A program made the translations under genes and the position numbers. The notes under the pieces were generated by a model. The model worked only from the letters and a program-made list of their open reading frames with translations. It was not told the DNA's origin and made no database searches. DNA of 64,000 bases from Streptomyces sp. CGMCC 4.7035 (GTDB taxonomy: Bacteria; Actinomycetota; Actinomycetes; Streptomycetales; Streptomycetaceae): positions 4,216,001 through 4,280,000 of the forward strand of contig NZ_CP134053.1 of NCBI RefSeq assembly GCF_031583065.1. The letters run 5' to 3'. Of this stretch, positions 15,463 to 24,941 are shown piece after piece (position 1 is the first letter of the stretch; each line of letters begins with the position of its first letter).

Positions 15463-16608
15463 GTGGAACTCGACGTGGCGGAAGCCCCCCGCCTGACCGA
15501 GAGCGCGAGCGCGGTGTTCGCCGTACTGGCCCAGGCGGGCAGCGCGACCCGGCCGCAGCTCGCGAGCCTGGCGGGCCTGTCCAAGCCGACGGTGTCCTCC
15601 GCCGTGGCGGAACTGGAGAGCGCCCGACTGGCAGCGCACTCCGGGACCGCCTCCAGCGGCACCGGCCGCTCCGCCGCCGTCTACCGTCTCGGGCCGGCCG
15701 CCGGCGCCGTCCTGGCCGTCGACCTCGGCCCCGCCCTGACCAGGGTCAGGGGCTGCGCCCTGGACGGCACCCTGCTCGCCGAGGCCACCGCCTCCCGTGC
15801 GGACGCCGCCGACGCCGTGCGCGAGGCGCTCGCCGCGCTCCCCGCGGGCGCCCCGCTGCGCTCCATCGTCGTCGCCGTCGGTGACGTCACCGCCCGCGAC
15901 CGGCAGGGCAGCGGCATGCGCCCGGCCACCGCCAAGGCCGGTCCGGTCTTCGACGCCATGGCCGTGGCCCTGCCCCCGGGCATCCCCGTCGACCTGGAGA
16001 ACAACGTCAACTGCGCCGCGCTCGCGGAACTGCACGAGGGCGCCGCCCAGGGCCGGAACACCTTCGGCTATCTGCGGATCGGCGTCGGTATCGGTCTCGG
16101 CATCGTCGTCGGCGGCCAGGTGCTGCGCGGATCGAACGGCGCCGCCGGTGAGCTGGCGAGACTGCCCTACCCCTGGGACGACGGCCGTGAGCCGCGCCGG
16201 GAGGCCTTGGAGGAGTACATCGGCGCGCGGTCGCTGCTGCGCCGGGCCAGGGAGGCCTGGGGGGACCGGGACGGGCCGTGCCCGCGCACCACCGAGCGGC
16301 TCTTCGCCCTCGCCGGGGAGGGCCGGCTCACCGCCCGTGCCGTCGTGGACCGCCATGCCGTCGACGTGGGCCGGCTGGCCGCCGCGGTGACGGCCGTACT
16401 GGATCCCGGGCTGCTCGTCCTGGGCGGCAGCACCGGGGCGTTTCCGCAGCTCCTGCCTGGTGTGCGGGCCGAGCTGGAGCGGCTGAGCTGGCCCACCGAA
16501 GTGGTCAGCAGCCAGGTCGGTGATCTCGGCACCGTCGTGGGCGCGGCACGGCTCGCGGTCGCCAGAGGAGTCCAAACCGTGACCGAGGCGGCGCGGACGA
16601 AGGATTGA
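15463..16608 (+). CDS. ROK-family transcriptional regulator of the sugar ABC locus
   Basis: A 381-residue regulator with an N-terminal winged helix-turn-helix (ATRPQLASLAGLSKPTVSSAVAELE) and a ROK sensor domain (DLENNVNCAALAE, RIGVGIGLGIVVGGQVL). The start is the GTG at 15463, with GGGGGAACT before it; the longer frame upstream overlaps the operator and is not protein-like. It lies between the divergent N-acetylglucosamine kinase and the ABC transporter operon and is placed to control both. NagC-type regulators of this family answer to amino-sugar phosphates, which fits the neighbours. Confidence 0.85.
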   Translation: MELDVAEAPRLTESASAVFAVLAQAGSATRPQLASLAGLSKPTVSSAVAELESARLAAHSGTASSGTGRSAAVYRLGPAAGAVLAVDLGPALTRVRGCALDGTLLAEATASRADAADAVREALAALPAGAPLRSIVVAVGDVTARDRQGSGMRPATAKAGPVFDAMAVALPPGIPVDLENNVNCAALAELHEGAAQGRNTFGYLRIGVGIGLGIVVGGQVLRGSNGAAGELARLPYPWDDGREPRREALEEYIGARSLLRRAREAWGDRDGPCPRTTERLFALAGEGRLTARAVVDRHAVDVGRLAAAVTAVLDPGLLVLGGSTGAFPQLLPGVRAELERLSWPTEVVSSQVGDLGTVVGAARLAVARGVQTVTEAARTKD

Positions 16609-16631
16609 CGGTTTCGGACTCGGTCTGCCAA

Positions 16632-16648
16632 TGTCCGGACAAGCGCTT
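16632..16648. promoter_or_regulatory. Two adjacent palindromes in the ABC operon leader
   Basis: TGTCCGGACA (16632-16641) and AAGCGCTT (16641-16648) are back-to-back perfect palindromes at the start of the 275-bp leader before the binding-protein gene. They may be operator or promoter elements. The rest of the leader (16649-16883) shows no coding frame and no riboswitch that I recognise. Confidence 0.35.
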
Positions 16649-16883
16649 TCTAAGCCGGCCGGGACGCCGGCTTGGGCGAGCGTCCCGCCCGTACACGACG
16701 TACGGCAACCGCACCAGGGCGTGCTTGTGCGGCGGCGGCCACAGCGGCCGGGGACCCTCGTCCGTCAGGATGACGCGGCTGGGCGAGGCCGCGCCCTCGG
16801 AAGGCGAATCTACCGGCAAAAATGCACCTGTGCCGCCTCGGTCGGCGCCGTGCTGCGTCCCCTACGACGAAAAGGGATCGAAC

Positions 16884-18212
16884 ATGACCACTGTGGGTGT
16901 GCGGCGCTCCCGCCGACTCGGCCGCGGCGGTATGCGCCGCCTCCTTCCTCTCGCTGCCGTGGCTACGGCGGGTGGGCTGCTGCTCTCCGCCTGCGGGTCG
17001 GGATCCGACTCGGGCGGCAACTCCAAGTCGCTGACGTTCTGGATCTCCACGGTTCCGGGGCAGGACGCGGGCTGGAAGAAGCTGGTGGAGCAGTACAAGA
17101 AGGAGGCCGGCGTCGCCGTCAAGCTCGTCAACATTCCCTACGACGGGTACACGACCAAGCTGAAGAACGCCGCGCAGGCGAACTCCCTGCCCGACGTGGC
17201 GGCCGTGCCGTCGCTGGACCCGATCTGGTCGAACAAGCTGATCGACCTCAGCTCCATCGTCAGCACCAAGAGCAACAACATCAACCCCAACTTCCTCGCC
17301 AAGGACTCGTCCGGGAAGGTGCTGTCCATACCTTCGGACGTCACCGCGTCCGGCCTGTACATCAACGAGACGCTGTTCAAGAAGGCCGGCGTCGCCTTCC
17401 CGACCTCGCCCCAGAAGACCTGGACCTGGACCGACTTCATCAATGCGGCGAACAAGGTCCGGGAGAAGACCGGCGCGAAGTACTCCCTGACGTTCGACAA
17501 TTCGCCGTCCCGGCTCCGCGCCATGGTGTACGAGATGGGCGGGCAGTACGTCCACGCGGACTCCTCCGGCAAGTTCTCGGTGGACGATGCGACCAAGAAG
17601 GCCGTGAACACCTTCGTCGGAATGAACGACGACAAGACCATGCCGAAGTCGGTGTGGACCAGCGGCGCCGACCCGTCCGCCATGTTCCAGAGCGGTGATG
17701 TGGTCGCCTACTGGTCCGGCGTGTGGCAGGTTGCCGCCTTCGCCGACAGCATCAAGAAGTTCGACTGGGCGAGCGTCCCGACTCCCGCCCAGCCGGTGCA
17801 GGCCAGCGACGTCAACGCCGGCGGCATGATGGTGGGCTTCAACAACAACGGCGACGCGGCGACCGCAGCGCAGAAGTTCCTGTCCTGGGTGTACGAGCCG
17901 GACCACTACCGCGAGCTGTGTGAGGCGTCCGGCTTCCTGCCCGTCGAGAGCGGTCTGAACCCGAAGTACCCCTTCACCTCCGAGGCGGCGCAGGCGGCGT
18001 TCAAGCTGTACAACGAGGAGATCCCGCTCTACGCCCCGATCTCGGGTTACTTCAACAACGCGCAGACGGACTGGGTGCTGAAGGGCAAGAGCCTCACCGA
18101 GGACCCGACCAAGACGGAACTCGCCAAGGCGATCAACGGTCAGCAGTCGGCCGACAAGGCCCTGGAGAACATCGTGGCCGGCTACAACCAGCAGGTCGGC
18201 GGCGCATCGTAG
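16884..18212 (+). CDS. Extracellular solute-binding lipoprotein of a sugar ABC transporter
   Basis: A 442-residue lipoprotein with a signal peptide ending in a lipobox (LLLSACGSG, modified Cys about residue 37), followed by a family 1 binding-protein fold (LTFWISTVPGQDAGWKKL, MVYEMGG, GDVVAYWSGVWQVAAF). It captures an oligosaccharide outside the cell for the two permeases downstream. The ATG at 16884 follows AAAGGGA. A perfect hairpin after the stop would let it be made in excess over the permeases, the usual need for binding proteins. Confidence 0.9.
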   Translation: MTTVGVRRSRRLGRGGMRRLLPLAAVATAGGLLLSACGSGSDSGGNSKSLTFWISTVPGQDAGWKKLVEQYKKEAGVAVKLVNIPYDGYTTKLKNAAQANSLPDVAAVPSLDPIWSNKLIDLSSIVSTKSNNINPNFLAKDSSGKVLSIPSDVTASGLYINETLFKKAGVAFPTSPQKTWTWTDFINAANKVREKTGAKYSLTFDNSPSRLRAMVYEMGGQYVHADSSGKFSVDDATKKAVNTFVGMNDDKTMPKSVWTSGADPSAMFQSGDVVAYWSGVWQVAAFADSIKKFDWASVPTPAQPVQASDVNAGGMMVGFNNNGDAATAAQKFLSWVYEPDHYRELCEASGFLPVESGLNPKYPFTSEAAQAAFKLYNEEIPLYAPISGYFNNAQTDWVLKGKSLTEDPTKTELAKAINGQQSADKALENIVAGYNQQVGGAS

Positions 18213-18217
18213 GCCGC

Positions 18218-18257
18218 AGGGCCGGGCGGCGGGGTCGAGACACCGCCGCCCGGCCCT
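18218..18257 (+). terminator. Intercistronic hairpin between binding protein and permease genes
   Basis: A perfect 15-bp inverted repeat (18218-18232 with 18243-18257) with a 10-base loop in the middle of a polycistronic operon. It probably acts as partial terminator or 3' end protector, lowering permease expression relative to the binding protein. Confidence 0.7.
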
Positions 18258-18329
18258 GGCCGTCCATCTGATGCCCGGCTCAAGCCGTGAGCCCACCGCA
18301 ATCCATTCCACCAGCACGGAGTCAGGAAG

Positions 18330-19241
18330 ATGACAAAACGCGCCTCGGACGCGTCCGCGAGCCCGCCCAGGAGACGCAGTAAGTACACCCTTGCGCCGCT
18401 CGTCCTCATCGCGGCCAATGTCGTGCTCTTCGCGCTGTTCTTCGTCTGGCCGGCGGTGATCGGGCTCGTTTACTCCTTCACGAACTACACGGGTGTGGGG
18501 GCGTTCCAGTTCATCGGACTGGACAACTACCACAAGCTGTTCGGGGACTCCACCTTCTACGACGCGCTGACGCGGACCCTGCTGTACGCCCTGCTCTTCG
18601 TTCCGCTGAACTTCGCGCTCTCGCTGCTCACCGCCAACCTCCTGGTGAGCAAGCACGCCAAGGGCGGGTCGGTCGCCCGCGTCATCTTCTTCATACCGTG
18701 GCTTCTGTCGCCCATCGTCGTGGGTGTCCTGTGGCGGTGGCTGTTCGGTGAGAACTTCGGACTGGTCAACTACCTCATAGAGAAGCTCGGCGGAAGTGCC
18801 GTTCCCTGGCAGTCGAACGCGGACCTGTCGCTGCTGGTGGTGGTGATGGCGGCGTCCTGGATGTGGACGGGCTTCTCGATGCTGCTGTTCATCGCGGCGA
18901 TCAAGAACGTACCGGTGTCGTACTACGAGGCGGCCTCGCTCGACGGCGCCGGCCCATGGCGCCAGTTCTTCAGCATCACGCTGCCGAGCATCGCACCCAC
19001 CTCGTTCATCGTGATCCTGCTCAACACGATCAACGCGATGAAGGAATACCCGGTGTTCGTCGCCCTCAACAACGGCGGACCCGGAACGTCGAACAACCTG
19101 CTTGTCCAGTACATCTATGAGACCGGCTTCAAGCGGGGCCAGATCGGCTACGCGAGCGCCGCGTCGTTCGTGCTCATGATCATCCTGATGGCCGTCGCGA
19201 TCATCCAGCTGATCGTCAACCGGCGGGTGGAGAACCGATGA
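18330..19241 (+). CDS. Sugar ABC transporter permease, MalF type
   Basis: A 303-residue inner-membrane protein with six predicted transmembrane helices. The cytosolic EAA loop that contacts the ATPase is clear: YYEAASLDGAGPWRQFFSITLP. It is translationally coupled to the next permease by a 4-bp ATGA overlap. No ATP-binding subunit is in the operon; Streptomyces carbohydrate importers of this class share the MsiK ATPase encoded elsewhere. Confidence 0.92.
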   Translation: MTKRASDASASPPRRRSKYTLAPLVLIAANVVLFALFFVWPAVIGLVYSFTNYTGVGAFQFIGLDNYHKLFGDSTFYDALTRTLLYALLFVPLNFALSLLTANLLVSKHAKGGSVARVIFFIPWLLSPIVVGVLWRWLFGENFGLVNYLIEKLGGSAVPWQSNADLSLLVVVMAASWMWTGFSMLLFIAAIKNVPVSYYEAASLDGAGPWRQFFSITLPSIAPTSFIVILLNTINAMKEYPVFVALNNGGPGTSNNLLVQYIYETGFKRGQIGYASAASFVLMIILMAVAIIQLIVNRRVENR

Positions 19242-20140
19242 CAACCACAGACATGGCACGCCCGGTCGACGCCGGTTCCGGACGAGGCGTCTCCAAGAAG
19301 GGGCGCCGCGACGCGGGCCGTGGTGGGCTCCGGCAGGCGGTGTCCGCGACGACACTGCTGTGGATCCTGGCGTGCCTCTACGGCCTGCCGGTGCTGTGGT
19401 TCATCCTCAGCTCCCTCAAGCCGGCCAGCGACCTGTTCTCCTATCCGCTGACGCTGGTTCCGCACAACCCCACCCTGTCGGGTTACCTCACGGCGTGGCG
19501 CAGCGCCAACTTCGCCCAGTACTTCATCAACACGGCCACCGTCTGCGTGATCACCACGATCCTCACCGTGGGAGCCAGCTGCTGCACCGGGTACGCGCTG
19601 GCCAAGTACGACAACAAGTGGCTCAAGGCATTCTTCGTCTGCATCCTCGCCACCACGATGCTGCCGGGCGAGGTCATGCTCGCCCCGGAGTTCCTGGTGG
19701 TCCGCAACCTCGGCCTCTACAACTCGTTCACCGGCATCATCCTCCCGGCCGTGCTCACCGCGACCGGATGCTTCATGTTCCGCCAGTTCTTCCTGACGGT
19801 CCCCGACGAACTCGTGGAAGCCGCGCGCATCGACGGCGCCCGCGAACTGTCGATCTTCCTGCGGATCATGGTGCCGATCTCCCGGCCCATCATGCTGACC
19901 CTCGCCATCCTGTCCTTCCAGTGGCGGTGGAACGACTACATCTGGCCGCTGCTGATGCTGAACGACCCCAACAAGTTCACCGTGCAGATCGGCATCCAGA
20001 GCATCGTCGGCGCGCAGAACATCAACTGGTCGGTACTGCTCGGCGCATCGGTCATCTCCATGATCCCCCTGATCGCCATCTTCCTGGTCTTCCAGCGCTA
20101 CGTCATGGGCGCCGACATCAACGCCGGACTGAAGGACTGA
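19238..20140 (+). CDS. Sugar ABC transporter permease, MalG type
   Basis: A 300-residue partner permease with six helices. The EAA loop reads VEAARIDGARELSIFLRIMVPISRP. A basic N-terminal tail (about 40 residues) precedes the first helix. Its start overlaps the stop of the previous gene by 4 bp, and its stop is 2 bp before the next gene's TTG start, so the operon is tightly coupled. Confidence 0.92.
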   Translation: MTTTDMARPVDAGSGRGVSKKGRRDAGRGGLRQAVSATTLLWILACLYGLPVLWFILSSLKPASDLFSYPLTLVPHNPTLSGYLTAWRSANFAQYFINTATVCVITTILTVGASCCTGYALAKYDNKWLKAFFVCILATTMLPGEVMLAPEFLVVRNLGLYNSFTGIILPAVLTATGCFMFRQFFLTVPDELVEAARIDGARELSIFLRIMVPISRPIMLTLAILSFQWRWNDYIWPLLMLNDPNKFTVQIGIQSIVGAQNINWSVLLGASVISMIPLIAIFLVFQRYVMGADINAGLKD

Positions 20141-20142
20141 TC

Positions 20143-21861
20143 TTGCCCACCCCGCTCGACCACGAGTTCGTCCGCGCGGTGGCCCGCGCCGCCGACCGGC
20201 AGGCCGCCCCGTCGGCGGCCCGACCCGACGAGGAACCCACCGGTGCGACCCACCGCGTTCTGGCCCGCGGGGTGAAGACTCTGGTCGCGGCGTACCGTTC
20301 CCCGCACTCGGCGCTGCACGGCAGCGAGCAGGCCGTCGCCGCCGCGACGACCCACGTCCGCGCCCTGCGGGCCGCGCAGACCGGCACCGGCCTCTTCGCC
20401 GGCGGCGACAACGTGCAGTCACCGCCGGACTCCGCGTTCACCGTCAACGACGTGTGCGACGCGTACGTCCTCGCCGCCGGCGCGGGGCCGGAACTGCGCG
20501 ACGTCACGGCCGCGCTCGCCGAGATCGCCGGCGCCGCCACCGGCAGTCTCCTGACCGGTGGCGTGCACACCCCCAACCACCGCTGGGAGCTGTGCGCGGC
20601 GCTGGCCCGGCTGCACCGGTCGTTCCCCGACGACCGGCTGCTCGACCGCGTCGAGGAGTGGCTCTCCGAGGGCATCGACATCGACGCGGAGGGCCTGTAC
20701 TCGGAACGCAGCGCCGTCTACGCGGCCCATGTGTCCAACCCCTCGCTGCTGCTGCTGGCCGACGTGCTCGGCCGCGCCGACCTGCTGGACGCCGTCGAAC
20801 GCAATCTCACCACGACCCTGGACCTCATCAGGCCGGACGGCACGGTGGAGACCGTCCACTCGCGACGGCAGGACCAGAACCAGCCGTTCCCGCTGGCGCC
20901 CTACCTGCCGCACTACCGGCTGCTCGCCATCCGTACCGGCCGGGGCGACTTCAGCCGGGCGGCGCGGCTGGCGGCCGCCGGCGGCATCGACGAGCCCGAC
21001 CTGCTCGCCCAGACCCTCCTCACCCCCGACCTGTGCCACGCGCTGCCGGCCCCGGCCGCGGAGACACTGCCCCGCGACCGGTACCTCACCACCGCGCGCC
21101 TCGCCGCACGCGCCTCCGCCACCGCGCACACGGTGGTGTACGGCGGCTCCGACGTGCCCGAGCACCGGCGAATCCGCTCGGGCCTCGCCTGCAATCCCAC
21201 CTTCCTGCGCCTGTTCGCCGGCGACGCCGTCCTCGACGCGGTCCGTCTCTCGCGGGGGTTCTTCGACATGGGCCCGTTCCGCGCCGCCGGCATGCACTGG
21301 CTCGCCGACAGCGTCTACCGGCTCACCGAGACCCTCTCGGCCGCCTACTACCAGCCGCTTACGCCGGACCAGCGGCGGGACGACGGCGCTTACCGGATGG
21401 CGGACGAGGGACGCTTCTCGGCCGCGATGGCCTTCCCGGACCGGCCTCGGGACGAGGTCTCACACACGACCCGCGTCGAGGTGGACCTCAGGGAAGACGG
21501 TGCCGATCTGCGGATCGACATCAGCGGACCACGGGTGCCCTGGGCCCTCGAACTGACCTTCCGGCCGGGCGGCGTGCCAGAGGGCGCCGTATCGATCGGC
21601 GACGGACGCTGGTGCCTGACGACCGGGCCGATGACCTACCGGGTCGGCGACGACGAGATCCGGGTCGAGGCCGACGTCGAGGCAGGCGAACCGCTTGTCG
21701 GGCCGGACCGGAGCGACGTACTGCGGTACGACCCGGGTCAGGACTACACCGTGGTGGGCGGCACCGATGCGACGACCGGGAACCGCGTCTACATCGGTGG
21801 GCACGGCCCGCACACACTGACCGTCGCACTGCGCGCCCGCCGGCCCGCACCTGTCGTGTGA
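20143..21861 (+). CDS. Unassigned alpha/alpha-toroid plus beta-sandwich protein, lyase-like
   Basis: A 572-residue protein that I cannot assign to a named family. The start is the TTG at 20143, with AAGGACTGATC upstream, 2 bp after the permease stop. Residues 1 to about 420 are helical repeats (DVCDAYVLAAG, WELCAALARLHRSF, NPSLLLLADVLGRADLL), and about 430-572 is beta-rich. Polar motifs include HTPNHRWEL, YSERSAVYAAHVSNPS and HSRRQDQN. This build and the Asn/His/Tyr/Arg set are what polysaccharide lyases of the heparinase/alginate-lyase type use, but that is inference. There is no signal peptide, so it would act on imported oligosaccharide. Confidence 0.75.
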   Translation: MPTPLDHEFVRAVARAADRQAAPSAARPDEEPTGATHRVLARGVKTLVAAYRSPHSALHGSEQAVAAATTHVRALRAAQTGTGLFAGGDNVQSPPDSAFTVNDVCDAYVLAAGAGPELRDVTAALAEIAGAATGSLLTGGVHTPNHRWELCAALARLHRSFPDDRLLDRVEEWLSEGIDIDAEGLYSERSAVYAAHVSNPSLLLLADVLGRADLLDAVERNLTTTLDLIRPDGTVETVHSRRQDQNQPFPLAPYLPHYRLLAIRTGRGDFSRAARLAAAGGIDEPDLLAQTLLTPDLCHALPAPAAETLPRDRYLTTARLAARASATAHTVVYGGSDVPEHRRIRSGLACNPTFLRLFAGDAVLDAVRLSRGFFDMGPFRAAGMHWLADSVYRLTETLSAAYYQPLTPDQRRDDGAYRMADEGRFSAAMAFPDRPRDEVSHTTRVEVDLREDGADLRIDISGPRVPWALELTFRPGGVPEGAVSIGDGRWCLTTGPMTYRVGDDEIRVEADVEAGEPLVGPDRSDVLRYDPGQDYTVVGGTDATTGNRVYIGGHGPHTLTVALRARRPAPVV

Positions 21862-21907
21862 CCCCGACGACCCACGCCATGGCCACCTGCATGAAGGGCT
21901 GATCACC

Positions 21908-23758
21908 GTGCACCTCCCGCCCCCTCCCGTGCACCTCCCCCACCAGCGCGGCCCCCTGCACGACCTGCCCGACAGCCCCGAGGCCTACGACGCCGTCCTC
22001 GCCGACGTCACCGAGCAGGCACTGGCCCGCCTCACCCCCGAGGGCAACCTCGAACACCCCGGCGCCTTCGACGACATCGGCGACACCTCGCTCGGCATCA
22101 CGTCCCTGCTGGTGCTCGCCCTGCAGCGCACCAAGGACCCGCGGCTGCCGGAGGCGGTGCACCGCAGCCTCGCCTTCCACCTGCGCGAGCGGGTCTACGT
22201 CGAGGACAACCCCGGCTACCCGAACCTGAGGATCCGCAACTCGGGCTTCTCGTACGCCCGTTACGTCCTGCACGCGGGTGTCCACCCCATCGGCGACTGG
22301 CCGAGCACGGTGTGGGCGCTGCTCCAGGCGGTCAACATCCTCGACGCACCGGACGGCCTGATCGACATCGACCAGCGAGCCGGACTGCTCGAGGTGGCGC
22401 GGGGCTACTGGCGCTGGCTGACCGAGGCGACCTTCTTCAACCCGCAGGAGGCCGGCAACCAGGCCATCGGGTGCGTGGTCGGCGGCCTGATGCTGGCACG
22501 CCATCTCCCCCCGGAGGAAGGAGAGTCGGTCCGCGCCCGGGCGATCGGCCTGTACACCGACGAGATCCGCGCCCACCGGGTACGCGACCGCGGCGCCCTG
22601 CTGCCTCCCGAGCACGGCGGCGCCTACGACAACAACTACGGCCCGATCTCCCTCTCCTTCCTCGCCCAGGCCCACCGGATCAGCGGCGAGGAGATCTTCG
22701 CCGAGGACGGCGACGCGCTCGCCCGCTACATCGACGCGCGCCTGACCAACGGCGGCTTCGACAACGGCGGCCCGCGCTACAGCGAACAGCACTCCGGTTT
22801 CGAGGCAATGCTCGGCCTGCGCTACTTCAGCCGGCGCATCGGCTCCGACCTGGGCCGCTACCGGGGCGACACCCGCTGGGGGCGGCACGCCGTCCAGACG
22901 GACGGGGGCATCGACGGGCACTTCGCGTTCATGCTGGTCTGGCAGGTCCAGGACGGTACCCGCTGGCACCGCACGCCGTCGAAGGAGCCGTTCCGCCACC
23001 AACTCCGCGCCGGCACGGTCTCGGTGGCCTTCGACGACCGGATGACGCCGGCCCTGGTCGAAGCGGCCGGCACCTATTACCTGCCGGCGGCGGTCAACCG
23101 CCAACACGGCTTCGGACCGGTCGTCGACGGGTTCCTGCTGTGCCGGCCGATGGGCGAGGTCCGGGTGCGCGACATCCGTACCGACGGCCTGACGGCCAAG
23201 CTGGTCAGCAAGCCTGTCGTGGGCCGCGACCACGTCCTGCGCCATGTGCAGTCCCTGTACGTCACCGACGGCACGAGCCTGTGGGTCACGGTCGCCGTGG
23301 AACGGCTCGACGGTACGCCGTACCTGCTGGCCGGGCTGCCGTACGCCATGGACGACGGCGACCGGGTGCGCAGGACCGCGGAGGCCGAGGTGACGTCGGC
23401 GGGCGGGCTGCGCCTGACGCACCCGGAGTCCGAGGGCGCTGACTTCTTCGACGCGCGTTCGCAACTGACCCAGCAACAGGCCGCCTTCGCGCTCGCCGCC
23501 GACCCGCGCGGCTACGGCAACCCGGACGAGGGCTGGCGCCATCTGGTGGCGTCCACGGCGCTGGAGGCGGAGCCGGTCCCGGGCACACCGGAGGACGTGC
23601 ACGTCTTCGCCGTGCGCTACGGCCCCTCGGGCCCGCTCACACCCGCCTTCGAGCGCCGCGCGCAGGGCCTGACCGTGCGGACCGAGGCCTTCACCGCGGT
23701 GATCGGAGAGCCGGCGGGCGACGCCCACGGGGATCCGGAGCTGACCCTGCACGGGTGA
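21908..23758 (+). CDS. Second unassigned alpha/alpha-toroid protein of the sugar operon
   Basis: A 616-residue protein with a GTG start at 21908 (AAGGGCTGATCACC upstream), 46 bp after the previous gene and in the same operon. The first 350 residues are helical-repeat (GDTSLGITSLLVLALQRT, STVWALLQAVNIL, AGNQAIGCVVGGLMLARHL) with NNYGPISLSFLAQAHR and RYSEQHSGFEAMLGL; the rest is beta-rich. No signal peptide is seen. Layout again recalls heparinase II/III or ulvan/alginate lyases, with a hydrolase also possible. The ABC operon's closing gene, it is followed by a terminator. Confidence 0.75.
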   Translation: MHLPPPPVHLPHQRGPLHDLPDSPEAYDAVLADVTEQALARLTPEGNLEHPGAFDDIGDTSLGITSLLVLALQRTKDPRLPEAVHRSLAFHLRERVYVEDNPGYPNLRIRNSGFSYARYVLHAGVHPIGDWPSTVWALLQAVNILDAPDGLIDIDQRAGLLEVARGYWRWLTEATFFNPQEAGNQAIGCVVGGLMLARHLPPEEGESVRARAIGLYTDEIRAHRVRDRGALLPPEHGGAYDNNYGPISLSFLAQAHRISGEEIFAEDGDALARYIDARLTNGGFDNGGPRYSEQHSGFEAMLGLRYFSRRIGSDLGRYRGDTRWGRHAVQTDGGIDGHFAFMLVWQVQDGTRWHRTPSKEPFRHQLRAGTVSVAFDDRMTPALVEAAGTYYLPAAVNRQHGFGPVVDGFLLCRPMGEVRVRDIRTDGLTAKLVSKPVVGRDHVLRHVQSLYVTDGTSLWVTVAVERLDGTPYLLAGLPYAMDDGDRVRRTAEAEVTSAGGLRLTHPESEGADFFDARSQLTQQQAAFALAADPRGYGNPDEGWRHLVASTALEAEPVPGTPEDVHVFAVRYGPSGPLTPAFERRAQGLTVRTEAFTAVIGEPAGDAHGDPELTLHG

Positions 23759-23766
23759 GAGCCGGT

Positions 23767-23826
23767 CGGTCCGCGGGATCGGGAGGCGCTGGTGATCGGT
23801 ACGGGCCTCACCGGTCCCGCGGACCG
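23767..23826. terminator. Stem-loop terminator in the convergent gap
   Basis: A perfect 12-bp inverted repeat (23767-23778 with 23815-23826) encloses a smaller 5-bp stem (23783-23787 with 23805-23809). It starts 8 bp after the operon's last stop codon. The rest of the 311-bp gap to 24069 shows no gene. Confidence 0.65.
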
Positions 23827-24069
23827 CGACGGGCAGTGCGCGGCACGGGCTGAGCGCGGTGACGCTCCGCCCTGCCGAGTTGGAGGCCGTGGGCGGCGGC
23901 CCAGGCTGCGGGTTCGGGGACAGTGACAGCCCGAGTGGGCGGTGCCCCCGACGGGACGACAGAGCCGATCACCGACGCTCACAACGACACACCCCCTGCC
24001 CCTGGTCGGTGCCCGCACCCTGATCCGCGCCACTGACAACCGACTCCCTCCCCGGAGCGCCGGGACAGG

Positions 24070-24744
24070 TCAGGCCGGTGCGCCGGCAGCCGGCCGCGCG
24101 TACGGCGCCGGGAGTGCCGTCCCCGGTACCACCAGGTCCGCCCGGTCCCGGGTCGTCGCGACCAGGTCCGCGTTGCGCTGGTCCGTGCCCAGCACCCACG
24201 CCGCCGCCGCGTCGTGATCCTTGCCGAACTCCTCGTGACGCGTGACGAGCCGACGGATGCGCTCCGCCTCGTCGAGTTCGCAGAACCACACCTCGTCGAG
24301 CAGCGGGCGGACCCGTGCCCAGGCCCCCGTGTCAAGGAGGAGGTAGTTGCCTTCCGTGACCACGAGCCGCGCCGTCGGCGGTACCGGGATCGTGCCCGCG
24401 ATCGGCTGCTCCAGCACCCGCTCGAAACCGGGCGCGTAGACGGTCTCGCCGTCCTCCTCCTCGTGCAGACGCCGCAGCAGCGCCGCGTACCCGGCCGCGT
24501 CGAACGTGTCGGGCGCGCCCTTGCGTTCGCGGCGGCCCAGGCGGTCCAGCTCGACGTCGGCCAGGTGGAAGCCGTCCATGGGGACGTGCGCCACCCACGG
24601 GTCCCCGGTCCCGTTCAGTTCGCGGACCACGTGCTCGGCGAGCGTCGTCTTGCCCGCTCCCGGGCTGCCGGTGATGCCGAGGACCGCACGGCGGCCGGGG
24701 CGGGCCAGCGACGCGGCCCGCTTGAGGAGGTCGTCGAAAGTCAT
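24070..24744 (-). CDS. P-loop nucleoside/nucleotide kinase family protein
   Basis: A 224-residue cytosolic kinase of the uridine kinase/phosphoribulokinase/pantothenate kinase superfamily. The Walker A motif is GITGSPGAGKTT; PMDGFHLADVELDRLG holds the substrate-binding Asp/His region; VTEGNYLLL is the Walker B-like strand. This set is found in the FrcK/YggC-like subgroup often annotated as a nucleoside/nucleotide kinase, whose substrates are mostly unproven. The start ATG at 24744 was preferred over an ATG 15 bp upstream with no ribosome site. Confidence 0.82.
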   Translation of the reverse strand: MTFDDLLKRAASLARPGRRAVLGITGSPGAGKTTLAEHVVRELNGTGDPWVAHVPMDGFHLADVELDRLGRRERKGAPDTFDAAGYAALLRRLHEEEDGETVYAPGFERVLEQPIAGTIPVPPTARLVVTEGNYLLLDTGAWARVRPLLDEVWFCELDEAERIRRLVTRHEEFGKDHDAAAAWVLGTDQRNADLVATTRDRADLVVPGTALPAPYARPAAGAPA

Positions 24745-24941
24745 ACCTGGCCAAGTCATAGGAGGTCATTGGATCAAAGGTCGCCCCGGATGGCGAGAGG
24801 GGCGGCCGGAACAGCCCTGATCGACCGCGCGGCCACCGAGTCACCCGTGTACTCGGGGGAGTGCGGGGAAGGCGCGCACACAGAGTGCCGCCCGCACCGG
24901 GCGTGGCGGCATGCGGACACGGGAAAGGACCAGGGCGTCGT

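Noticed and set aside
16649..16883. Riboswitch in the ABC operon leader
   Set aside because: No conserved aptamer sequence or matched terminator is recognisable.
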